Source: Ilyonectria destructans (Eukaryota > Ascomycota > Sordariomycetes > Hypocreales > Nectriaceae). Taken from it: 64,000 nucleotides of DNA. The notes beneath the pieces were generated by a model. That model was not told the origin of the DNA. It made no database searches and saw nothing but the letters and a program-made list of their open reading frames with translations. The position numbers and the translations under genes were made by a program. The first letter of the stretch is position 1. Each line of letters begins with the position of its first letter. Below are positions 23,033 to 33,533 of this stretch, one piece after another. The stretch spans positions 1,922,001 through 1,986,000 of the forward strand of contig JAHEWK010000008.1 in NCBI GenBank assembly GCA_020740775.1, given 5' to 3'.

Positions 23033-23158
23033 GATTGAAGGAGACTGCTCGGGTTGGGGTTTTCATGTTTCTCTCGGAAGCCTTTGCAGTCGTGTTTCCA
23101 TGCGTAGAGTCATTTATGTATTTATATTTGTGTATCTGGATAAGATTTTCCTTTCACC

Positions 23159-24012
23159 TCAGGCATCACTGACATCCTCGTATCTAATCTCGTGATAATC
23201 TAGCCCTGCGCCCTCCCACCACTCCCTCCTCACAACATCTTCCCACGGCATCACCAAGACGACCTCGCCAAAGTAATTCACCTCACCCTTCTGCACGAAG
23301 CCCAACTTCTGGAACAGGGCGCGGCTGCCCGCATTGCCCTCTTTGATCTTGACCATCAAACCCTTGAGCGCAGCAGGCTTGCCCTCTGCATACTCGCCTA
23401 GTATGTCGTCGATGTGCGCTCGCAGGTATACGAGGAGCGCGCACACCGCGGCCCTGCCGAAGCCCTGTCCGCGGTACGCCGTCGAGGCGATCATGACGTC
23501 GACTTCGCCAGTGCACCAGCCTTGCTCATCGGCGGTGGCGGCTTCGTCATCGTCGTCGCTCTCGTACGGGTACAGGAAGAAGTTGATGTCGCCGCGCATC
23601 TTGACGTCCGCATCGGCGACTTTCGCCTTGACGATAGATTGACAGGCCTCTTCGGCAGATGGCGGTGCGCAGATGATGAAGGTGAGCTTGTCAGACGAGG
23701 TGCGCCATGATTGCTGGTTTTCGTACTCTTCGTCCAGAGTCATGGGCTCCGACGCCGTAGCCTCCTGGATATCCTGGAGTAGAAGAATCAGTATCAATAG
23801 TATTTTTGAGCAAGAGAATAATGCAAGGATTGACAAAGAGGAACAGAGAACCACCTACCGGGTCTTGCATCCATGAGTGGTATTGCCGCACATGGTGGGC
23901 TTCGTAGGGGACAAGCAGAGCTTGGCTGGTGGCGATTGCTGCGATGACTTAGTGAAGACCCTAGACCGATATGTCGCATCAGTTTCTGACCTGTTGTTTC
24001 GTTGATTTTCAT
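23159..24012 (-). CDS. GNAT N-acetyltransferase, NAT9-like
   Basis: Minus-strand exons 24012-23991, 23938-23859 and 23773-23159 (238 aa) with introns of 52 and 85 bp. Splicing restores the family N-terminus: LLVPYEAHHVRQYHSWMQDP, then EATASEPMTLDEEYENQQSW. The GNAT core follows, with GEVDVMIAS and the acetyl-CoA binding loop YRGQGFGRAA, then KIKEGNAGSRALFQKLGF. The order matches NAT9 proteins, which carry out protein or peptide N-acetylation; the fungal substrate is not defined. An acidic insertion of about 15 residues (SDDDDEAATADE) sits before motif A. The very short first exon (22 nt) is supported by frame, by donor and acceptor, and by conservation of the joined sequence. Confidence 0.93.
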
Positions 24013-24287
24013 TTTGGAAGTGCGTGTTGAGAGTTGTGAGTTGGAGCGATGGGGCTGAGAGTGAAAGTGAAACTACCGCATCAGGGAAAATTTAGCAGTC
24101 AAATGGGACTGCTGTAAGACTGAACCTGAGTGGCATCGCAACACATATAATGAGCCACGAATATTGGTTGGACTGGAATGGTATTGTTCAAACACACATC
24201 ATACATATTTTACATATTTTCCTCCGAATGAATCGTACACATGGAATGGTACACATTCAGTCGCCCAACATAACCCCATTCACCGGC

Positions 24288-26319
24288 TTAATCCTTACGG
24301 GCCTGCTCCGCCACCGCCTCAGACACTCTGTTCAGGCGGTTCTTTGACTTGGAGGGCGCCGATGCAGTGAATTCTGCCACGGCCTCTTCGTCCAACAGCT
24401 CTACGCCTGGTACTGGCGGAAACAGAGACTCCCACTGCGCCGTTGCCCGATCGCGTGCCCGGTTCGTCGTCAGTTGGGCTGCCACGCCAAAGTCGAGATC
24501 CTTGCCCTTCTCGGCAAACTCGATAGTGCGTCGCTCGGGCTTCACACCGAGGCCGTTTAACAGCTCTGCCGCCTTGGAGGGCATGATGGGCTGGAGGAGG
24601 ATACCCGCGATACGCAGGGCGTCGGCGCTCTGGTAGATGATCCAGTTGAGGCGCATCTGCGTTTCAGGACTCTTGTCCTTGACGAGCGTCCAGGGTTCGG
24701 TGTCGCTAATGAACCGGTTGGCCTGCGAGAGTTAGAACGTCTTACTGTCAAATTTTGTAGTGACGAAGCTTACCTGCGCGAGGAGTTGGGAGATCTCACG
24801 GATGGCTCCGCTCAGGTTAATATCGTCCATCTGGTCTCGGAACTCTTGGGGAGCCTTTTCAAGGTGCGTTTCCAGGCTCATATAAATTGTGGCATCGGGT
24901 AGGCTCTCAATCTGAGCAATGTCAAAGCCCTTCTGGGCCCATTGCACAGCCTCGAGAGTCGACCACTTGCCGCCCTTGACGCGGGAGATGCGTTGGAAAA
25001 GATTTCCAATGTTAGCCTGCAATTCCTTTTCATACACGGCCATAATAACGTCGTTGGAGTAGCCCATATCCTTGCTGAAACTAGCATTACGCATGAGAAA
25101 GTATCGTAGGGGGTCAATGTCCCATCGCTGTAAGGCGAATATCGGGTTGACCACATTGCCGAGCGACTTGGACATCTTGCGGTTTGACATGGTCCAGTGG
25201 TTGTGGCAGACGAGCTTCTTAGGGAGTGGCAGACCAACAGCCATGAGCAGGGCAGGCCAGTAGACGGCATGGAAGCGGACAATGTCCTTGCCAATGACGT
25301 GAACATCAGCCGGCCAGAGACCCTTGTTAGCGCTGGTAACCTGCCAGTCGCTGCCAAACCCAGCCTTGGTCGCATAGCTGATGAGGGCGTCGACCCAGAC
25401 GTAAATGGTATTGGAGCTGTCCTCGGGGTCTGGAATTCCCCAGCTCAGTCTCGAGGCGGGACGGGTGATGGAGAGATCTTCGAGGTGGTTCTCGACCCAG
25501 TTCCGGACCTCGTTCATGCGGTTCCTGGGCTTGATGAAGTCGGGGTTCTCGTCGTAGAAGCGGAGAAGCTGATCCTTGTACTTGGACAGCGGGAAGAACC
25601 AAGTTTCCTCCTTGACCCATTCTACCTCACTTCCGGACTCAATGGCGGCCATGGTCTTGCGTCCCGTCTGCGGAACCACTGTCGCCTGAACCTCGTCTTC
25701 GGCGTAGAAGCACTCGTCACTGACGCAATACCAGCCCTCATGCGTACCCTTGTACAGACCCAGACCCTCTGGAGGTGTGTTCTTGAGGTGCAGCCAAAAC
25801 TGTTCTACCGCGCTCTTGTGGTCCGCATCGGTGGTTCGGATGAAGAAGTCGTGTGAGATGTTGGCGGCCGTGGCCAACTCCCGAAACTTGCGAGAGTTAT
25901 TGTCACAGAATTCCTTCGGGGGCATGCCCGCTTTGGCAGCAGCCCGCTGGATCTTCATGCCGTGCTCGTCGGTGCCGGTGGTGTAAAACGCCTGGTTGCC
26001 TTTGAGTTGCTCCCATCGTTTGAGGACGTCAGTCAGGACCATGGTGTAGAGATGGCCAATGTGGGGAGCTTTCTACGGCGTGAGCTGGATTCAAACGAGT
26101 GCAAACTTGAGCTCGTTACTGACCAGCATTGACGTAGAATATGGGCGACGTGACGTAGTATGGCTTGTCCGTTGTCGGCGTCGAGCTGTTGGAGCTGCTC
26201 CATCGGGTTGCCGCCACACGATGCGATTGACAGCCCGGACAGATCCAGCTGGTCTGGCGAGGGAGTCTGGACTGCACCTGCCGCAGCCCACGGAGCGATT
26301 GGAGGCTGAGTGACCTCAT
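24288..26319 (-). CDS. MSM1: Mitochondrial methionyl-tRNA synthetase
   Basis: Minus-strand exons 26319-26124, 26068-24774 and 24722-24288 (641 aa) with introns of 55 and 51 bp. A class I aminoacyl-tRNA synthetase that charges tRNA-Met. The Arg/Ser-rich first 50 residues look like a mitochondrial presequence. The catalytic motifs are PHIGH near residue 68 (the first intron splits the Ala codon just before it) and KMSKS near 360. The anticodon-binding helical domain contains the usual SADALRIAGILLQPIMP. No C-terminal tRNA-binding or EMAP-like domain is present, as expected for the mitochondrial form. ATG 26319 is chosen; an upstream in-frame ATG (26370) would put extra residues before the presequence. 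Confidence 0.95.
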
Positions 26320-26951
26320 GGCGTTGCGCAGGTGTGCAGCTTGTTTGCAGAAGTGGGATGGATATGTCACGTCACGTCACAGTTGAGTCGAGGTGGGAGC
26401 TTCAAAAATGGTGTTGCAATTCGCACACATGGCCCCTGGTATTTGCACCTACCGGTGCATGTTCAACCTCAAGATATTTATTCCTCACGCCTTGAATATA
26501 ACATTTCAGTGAGATAACTTTGTGGGATACAGTTCTCAGTGTTTATTTCTCTAAATCAAGCCTTTCAATTTTACTATACATTCCTTCTGGCTATTAGGTA
26601 CGTCTTTTGCTTAAGATGGTACTTTCGGCAGGACTGATTGGGTACATTAATTTAGCTGATAATGACGTGCTAAGATTTGTACCATGTGCGACTAGTAGCT
26701 TTGTGCGTGCAAATCGAAAGGCTCCCGGGCGATAAGCCGTTCGGGGGAGGGGACGCAGCACAGTGTGCATTGAGTCACACGATAACTGTCTATGATTTCT
26801 ACGCCATGACCGCATCCTTCAAATGTTGACCAGGCTTCAACCTACCTGCCTGTTTGCGCCGAAGCATTTAACTCCCCCTCGAGAGACAACGAGAGTCGTT
26901 TCTCTCTCTCACCATCGCCAACGACTACCGAAGCATTCAGAAAGAGCAACC
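26320..26951. other. Divergent promoter region of MSM1 and the NTF2-like gene
   Basis: A 632-bp interval between divergent start codons. It is AT-rich around 26480-26680. No gene is visible. Confidence 0.5.
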
Positions 26952-27545
26952 ATGCCTCTTCCCGACAACGACACCCTGATCAGGGTCTCGAGCGAAGGTA
27001 GGCCTAGAATCCCAGCCATCATCGCTCTTCCGTCGACCAGCCAGACACGAAACAGGGCCAACAGTAGCTAACAAATGCCAGCTGCCGAGACCTTTGTCAG
27101 CCATTACTATCAGGCCATCAACAACCGATCCCCGCTGCTCCCATTTTACATCAACTCGTCCTCCCGCTACGCTATACCCGCCGACATCTCCATCAACGGC
27201 GCCGTCGTCGCAACCCCTGACGATTACTCGAAGCTCCTCGAGGGCCAGGGGACCGGCGCCCATTACGAAATCGAGTCGTTTGACGCGCACCCAGTGAACC
27301 CCTCGTTCCAATACGGGGCCCCCGAGAATATTCAGGATAACGCAAAGGTGGAAAAGAGTGGTGGGAGGATCAGTGTTGCCGTCACCATCATGGGAAGGCT
27401 GCAGCTGGGAAGAGGCAGAGAGGCGCCACAGACGATGTTCAACGAGACTTTTGTGCTTGTGCCAAACTGGGACTCTATGGGCAGGAACCCACCCAGAGGT
27501 GTGAAGAAGTGGCTGATCATGTCGCAAAACTTCCGCGCTTTGTAG
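26952..27545 (+). CDS. NTF2-like mRNA export factor (Mtr2/NXT1-like)
   Basis: Exons 26952-26997 and 27082-27545 (169 aa) with an 84-bp intron (branch GCTAAC, acceptor GCCAG). The product is a single NTF2-like domain: the N-terminal helix with AAETFVSHYYQAINNR, LLPFYINSSSRY, then a beta-rich half ending in FNETFVLVPNWD and WLIMSQNFRAL. Length and layout fit the small partner (Mtr2/p15/NXT) of the general mRNA exporter Mex67, which bridges the nuclear pore. Ras-transport NTF2 itself is shorter (about 125 aa) and lacks the GRLQLGRGREAPQTM loop, so the export-factor reading is preferred. Confidence 0.82.
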
Positions 27546-28193
27546 GACGAGGACATGGAAAATATAAAACAAATACTTATTAATAAGAATAAGTTTATGA
27601 CGGCTTAAATAAAAGATACCCTATCTAAAGCAATATACCTTGATACAATTTGTGATTTGTTGTTTATGGAGATGGTCGAAGCTGTTGGTAGGAGAGTGTC
27701 ACTCCCGTGACGAAATCCCACAAATGTTGGGACCTACGCTCTACCTGAATGTATGTGCTGTGTGTAATATTTAGTCTAGTAGATAATAAAATAACAAGCA
27801 TTGTTATGAGGGAGAAAGACTAAGAGCTCTGGAAGCCACAAAGCTGTCCTCGAGTCTAGTGACACATGAATGGCACTTACCTGCGTCCCCTTGCATCACA
27901 CTCCCGTAACTCGATGACACCGCATCTTCTTGACACAGACGACAAGAACAATAGTAAAAGGAATTATGCCACAAATAAACTTAATAGCCACACCGCCGAA
28001 CTTCAATTAGGAACTTGGCGGGGCCACTCCGCAAGTAGGACAATGGCAATGGCGCTGAAGCTTTGGCGGGGCACGCCCATACAATCCATGTCCACCCGCC
28101 GCCCTGCATTTGGCGTCTAGGACGGACCAGCAGACCAACCCCACCATCACCATCTCCGTCTCCAAATCCGAACCTCTACCCAAACTTGCAGCC
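27546..28193. other. Intergenic region upstream of the prenyltransferase gene
   Basis: AT-rich sequence just after the NTF2-like gene, including a perfect 12-bp palindrome CTTATTAATAAG at 27576-27587. No gene is seen. Confidence 0.5.
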
Positions 28194-29950
28194 ATGCCAC
28201 CCAAGTCAAAAGGCAGCTCCAAGGCCCCCAATCCCGAGCCCAAAGGTGAGCCTCCAGCACAAGCAGCTTCTGTACTCCCTGGCACGTTGGCTTGCGACAC
28301 ACGGCAGACAGAATCCTCCGTTTCCTCCGCAGCTCCTTCGCTGACCTCGCTCCGTCACAAGCTGCATCCGAGTCGCCGCTCCCGCAGACCGTTAGCCTCC
28401 GCTCCGAGCAGCGCTTCTTCAGGACCAACCCGTGCGAGAAACGCCGCCAAGACGTTGGCATCTCCGGCCTGACCCCCGCCGAGAAGAAGACGTACACCCA
28501 CGCCCACCTCATCCTCCCCGTCGCCAACCGCCGGGTCCCTCTCTCCAACAAGGCCGAGCGCGAGTTCTGGAAGCACGTCACCAAGGAGGGCCTCCCGATC
28601 CGCCGCCTCTCGGCCAACTACAGCTGGGGCAAGGACCGCTCCGGTCGCGACATCGGCACCTACTCGCCCGACGAGCTCGAGCAGCGCACACTCAAGCACG
28701 CACGGCTTACGGCGCTGCAGATCCAGCACCGACAGTTTCTGAGCAAGAGGGAGCTTGCAACCAAGAAGCACGGCGCCGAGGTCTCTAGTGAGGACATCGA
28801 GGAGGAAAAGAAGAGAAGACAGACCATGGCGGCACTAAAGAGGGACCTCTACGGAGAGATCACGGGAACGCTGGCCAAGGACCCGGAGTGGGATGATGTG
28901 ATTCCTATCCCCCAGGACGAGCCTGAGGGAGCTCTCGCGCAGATTGCATATCCCGATGATTATGCCGAGGGTATGTCAGCTTTGGCTCTGAACTCTTCTC
29001 AACAGAAGAGCTCGTGAACAACAAAAACGACTCCTTTGTAGCTTAGTAAACTGACGAGAGTAGCCGTATCGTACCTCCGCGCCGTCATGGCTGCGGACGA
29101 GTGCTCGCCCCGGTGTCTCCGCCTCACCGAGCATATCATCTCCATGAACCCCGCGCACTACACTGTCTGGCTCTACCGATTCAAGATCATCTCCGTGCTG
29201 AAGCTATCCATCCCGGATGAGCTCACTTGGCTCAACCAAGTCGCCCTTGCCAACCTCAAGAACTACCAGATCTGGAACCACCGCCAGCTGCTCATGGATT
29301 ACTACTATCCTGTCATTGAGGAAGAGACTGCTACCGTCCGCACCCTCGCACGCGCCGAGACGGCCTTCATCACCACCATGCTCGTTGAAGACGCGAAGAA
29401 CTACCATGTGTGGTCCTACCGCCAGTACCTTGTTGGCAAATTGTCCATGTGGACCTCCAGCGAGCTTGGCTCCACGCAAAACCTCATAGAGGAGGATGTC
29501 CGCAACAACTCGGCCTGGTCCCACCGCTTCTATCTTGTCTTCTCGGACCCAACAGGCTCAACCGCGGGTTCTGGCCCGACGGAGCACGACCCCAAGGTCC
29601 CTGAGACCACCCTCAACCGCGAAATCGGCTACGCCCAGGAAAAGATTGCCCTCGCCCCGCAGAACCAGTCACCTTGGAACTACCTTCTCGGCGTGTTAGC
29701 CAAGGGCGGTCGCAAGCTAGCCACTGTGCAGGAGTTTGCAGAGCAATACATCACCGCGCTGGGCGAGGATGCTGAGGAGGTCCGCAGCTCCCACGCGCTC
29801 GATTTCCTAGCCAAGGTGTACCACGAGAACGGCGACAAGGAGAAGGCGACGTTGTGCTTGAGGCGACTGAGCGAGAAATGGGATCCTGTACGTGAAGGAT
29901 ACTGGAAGTACCGAACTACGCTCCTTGAAGGGCCTGCGGAGTCTGCATGA
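28194..29950 (+). CDS. RAM2: Protein farnesyl/geranylgeranyltransferase type I alpha subunit, with extra N-terminal region
   Basis: The best model is exons 28194-28245, 28308-28970 and 29064-29950 (533 aa) with introns of 62 and 93 bp. The C-terminal 330 residues are the alpha subunit shared by CAAX farnesyltransferase and geranylgeranyltransferase I: DPEWDDVIPI, YLRAVMA..LRLTEHIISMNPAHYTVW, then prenyltransferase alpha repeats NYQIWNHRQ, NYHVWSYRQ, NSAWSHRFYL and QSPWNYLLG. The enzyme prenylates Ras/Rho-type proteins and mating factor. The second intron (GTATGT..AGTAG) is certain from AEAVSYLRAV. The first is less so. About 180 residues between MPPKSKGSSKAPNPEPK and the usual start of similarity are unlike known family members (charged and helical, with KKTYTHAHLILPVANRR). 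The C-terminal part alone is of normal length. Confidence 0.88.
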
Positions 29951-31924
29951 GTCAGCTATATCGGAAACGATGGAAAAGAACGAATCAATGAATACATTAC
30001 ATATGGGAAGTATGGTAGCAAATCCTGAATTGAAATTCCATTGGTTTGCAATGCCCCTGACGAACTTTTGAAGGTGTCGCTAAGAATCGGAGACTGTGGC
30101 CAGTGAAGTATCAGATATTGTAAATAGTCTTGAACTTAATGAGACGGGAGGTCTGTCTTTGAACCAAATGACCAAACCGCCCTGTGGTGAAGTAAAGTGT
30201 CTTATACGCGGCGTTCGACTCGACGAATCTGTAAGCCAGGAGGCGTTCCGGCATCCTGCTTCCTTAGCAGCATATCCCGACCTCAGAGGCAATGTAGCGG
30301 GTTTCTAGTCTCTTTGTGTCGAGTTTTGGAGGATCTACTGGACAATACTCTAAAGTTATCCTTTCCATCCAGCGTCTATGGGTAGTCCCGAGTCGAGCAC
30401 ACTGAATCCTGTTGCGCTGAACTAATGTTTTACGTCTCCCATGCTTCTGGCGCTGACTCTCCTCCAGACGGCATCTGGTAACCCTCTGGTACCTCAACGC
30501 AATAGGCCTAAATTTTTCTGAGCCTTGGACACTGCGTTTCTTACCACACGATTGGATTTCAGCATGAGAGGGTCGGCATAACTGTGGATGTCAGCATCAG
30601 CGACGTTGTAGTTGAGGACGATGAAGTGTCGATCTCCCAGCAAGGGCGCGAGCGGCGTGAACGGCATGGTGAGGGCCTTAGGGGACGGCATATTGGCAGT
30701 GGATAAAAGAGGGAACGAGAGCCGTCAAGCAGTCGGCCAAGGACCGTCCCAGGATCAAACATAATTATATCCATAAAACCTCTAAAGACCACCCGGTCGC
30801 TATTGTGTACGCCTTAACCGAAGCCCCTGGTCTAATTCTCCGTAGTCCGGACTGGTCTAAGTGTTAGTCCAGACGCCACGATGAGCCAGGCGCTAGGAAA
30901 TAGGACCTGGGACGGCGTGGCGACTTCTTCGTATCGCGGCCGACCTGCTGTCCATCGTGCCTTGGGCATTCTTAAGGTGGAGGATATGTTTCTTTTCAAC
31001 GGCCTTGGAAACAACTGAGATAGTGACTTGCGCGCATATATATTCAGTTTCACACGTTTGTCTAGACGCAAGTGTTGATCTAAGTTGTTTCACCCCTTCT
31101 CAACCCCGATGTTGTTGTCCCTACAGAGTTATAACAATGGTGCATGATAAGTCCTTTGAGTTACGCAGCACATACACCCTTGAAACTAGTGAAAATTACC
31201 GAAACAGGTACGTCGTATGAGCCAGGTTCCATGGCATCATGCTAGACTCCATAGTCACAGGTAAGCCAATGCAGAATTCTCTGGCGACTGACCTCAGAAG
31301 CACTTGTTAAAGTGGAAACGATATCGGTGCCATAATCCACGAGGACAATGTCGAAAAATATCATTGGCGAGACTCTTCGGGTTGAGCAGCATACGGACTA
31401 GAGAATCACAAGGCAATGGGATCCATCTCGTCCACAACGACTACAATCAACATCGCCAAGACTTGGACGATCATGACCCCCACACACCACAAGCCCCATG
31501 GAATCCTCATTGTGCATTTGAAAGGCACAGCCCCACTAGATCACATCCACAAGCATACAGGTATTAATAAGGCATAAGACCTTGAGCTTGACCAGGATCT
31601 GTATTTGGGATTATCTGCGACGAAGCTATTTCCTTCATTCCGTCCATATATCTCAATGCATTCTATCATCGAAAGAAAAGAATTTAGAAGAACGAATCAC
31701 ATTACTAGATTATAATCGTGTAAATAACCCCCCACGGGATGCCCTCTCCCAAGCCAAGTGGCGTCGCTCCCACCCCAATATACTTCTATTTTCCCTCCTG
31801 GTTCATAATGTGACGTCACTTGGCTCGTAGCCATATAATACAGTTGGTGGACTCCTCAGTGGATGTAACGGTGTTACACTGCAGCGCAGGAGAGGTGCTG
31901 GGTGTGAGGTGGCGCTGTCAGCCA
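29951..31924. other. 2-kb interval without a recognisable gene
   Basis: Lies between convergent RAM2 and mevalonate kinase. Short open frames on both strands (for example 30494-30691 on the minus strand) have no recognisable domain or splice-linked extension. Confidence 0.5.
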
Positions 31925-33533
31925 TTACCGGCTCTCGACACGCCAAAACTTCCAACCTTCTCTCTCGCCGCCATCCGTGTGGACTCCGACCAGCTTCTCG
32001 ACACCCTCATTGCCATCGGCGTTGAGGAACTTCTCCAGATCAATCTCCATGCCACCTTCGCGGTCCTCTTCCGTTCCGTTCTTAAGGACGGCAGGCCAGA
32101 GCACACCGACTCCATCGCCGCCTAGAGTCGTCTCGAAACGAGCGTAATTCTCATCCTCGAGTTGCCGCTCGAGTTTCTCGAGCTTCTCGCGTGGGGCATC
32201 GGGTCGAAGGAGCGTTATGGAGCAGCCGCCGCCTCCCGCACCCGTGAGCTTGGTCCAACCCAAGCCTTCGTGATCAACGAGTTCCCGTACTCGCTCTAGC
32301 CTGGGGTGAGATACGCCGAGAGACACCAGAAGACCGTGATTGATGGTCATTAATTCACCAAGCTTTTGGAGAGACTCTTCTTCCTCATTATCGAACTTCG
32401 GATCCTCAATCACGTTTGATGCTGCTACGGTCACCTTGTCCATGGCATCCAGGATGGTCCCGACAAGTTTGGGGTGTTGGTCCTTGAGCTTAGCCACCTT
32501 GGCTACCTCGTGTGAAGTGGACTTGGCCTGCCTTGTGTCCACCAGCAAGAGGGGCAGCTCAGGGAAGTCCCAGAGAGGGCGTACAGCTGGGGGCCTGGAG
32601 TAGTCGGTGCGCTGGAATACGACGGCCTTGCCCTGTGTCGCGACGGTGTTGTCTACACCCGAGGGGTTGCCGTGGATGCACATCTCGGACACGAAGGCCC
32701 ATCGGTTGATTCTCTCCACCTGGAGTCGGGCCTCATCCGGGGGTTGATCAGGGTGAGGGCCCGACAGAGTGCGTAGCTGGAGCAAAAGGGCTGACGAGAT
32801 GCAGACAGATATGGATGCGCTGCTGCCCAGACCAGCGCCAATCGGTATCGTTGATCGAAGGGTGTATAGGCAGCCAGGGAAGGATGGCCATCCTAGCGAG
32901 AGGAAGAGGTAGAGGAAAGCGGATGCGGAGTTGCGATGGACCCTGCGGATCTCTTCTGGTCGATCGGCGGAGACGACAGCAATATGCGGTTGGATAGCAT
33001 CGACGAGGTCGGGGTCAAGCTCAGTGACAAGGGAGTAGTATGACTTCTTCTTGAGGGGATGCTGGAAGGCGGCCCATGGTAGGTCGTCAATGTTCCACGA
33101 GTGGACGAGGTCGATGTCCGGGAATCGGAGTGAGACGGTGCGCTTCGACTTGGACAGGGTGGTGACGTGGAGGTAGGATCGGAGGGAAATGGCGGCAGCA
33201 ATGGCAGCCTGTGTGTCAATGGCATTGTCAGCAAGAAGACACAGGGCGAGGACGAGAAGGGGGCAATTGAGGGTCGCGTGAGCGATTGCGGTATCGTACC
33301 TTGCCGTGGACGACCGAGTGCTCTCCAAAGACAATGACTTTACCCGGTGCTGAGACCATAAAGGGCGGCGCCATAGGGCTCGACATCTTGCGCTCCATTC
33401 TCAGACGCTGTCCCAACTGGCCGGTGCCATTGACAAACGACTCGGGGATTGGGCTGGAGCCATTGGCATGGACTCCATTGAGGCCGTTGAGGCCTTTGCG
33501 GCCGTCTAGCATGGTCGGATCTCGAGAGGGCAT
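31925..33533 (-). CDS. ERG12: Mevalonate kinase
   Basis: Minus-strand exons 33533-33300 and 33208-31925 (505 aa) with a 91-bp phase-0 intron (GTACGA..CACAG). A GHMP kinase that phosphorylates mevalonate to 5-phosphomevalonate in the isoprenoid and ergosterol pathway. Motif 1 is APGKVIVFGEHSVVHGK (split after GK by the intron), motif 2 is PIGAGLGSSAS, HGNPSGVDNTV lies in the substrate site, and motif 3 is KLTGAGGGGCS. The first 55 residues before the GHMP fold are poorly conserved. Upstream in-frame ATGs exist up to 33782, and 33533 is chosen as a compromise. A C-terminal tail of about 45 residues after GGDGVGVLWP is longer than in yeast. Confidence 0.95.

Noticed and set aside
30181..30240. 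GTTCGACTCGACGAATC stretch resembling a tRNA T-arm
   Set aside because: No acceptor stem, D-arm or anticodon arm can be folded around it.
30494..30691. Short minus-strand frame with protein-like composition
   Set aside because: Only 65 codons. No domain recognised and no splice-compatible neighbour exon could be found. A gene relic cannot be excluded.
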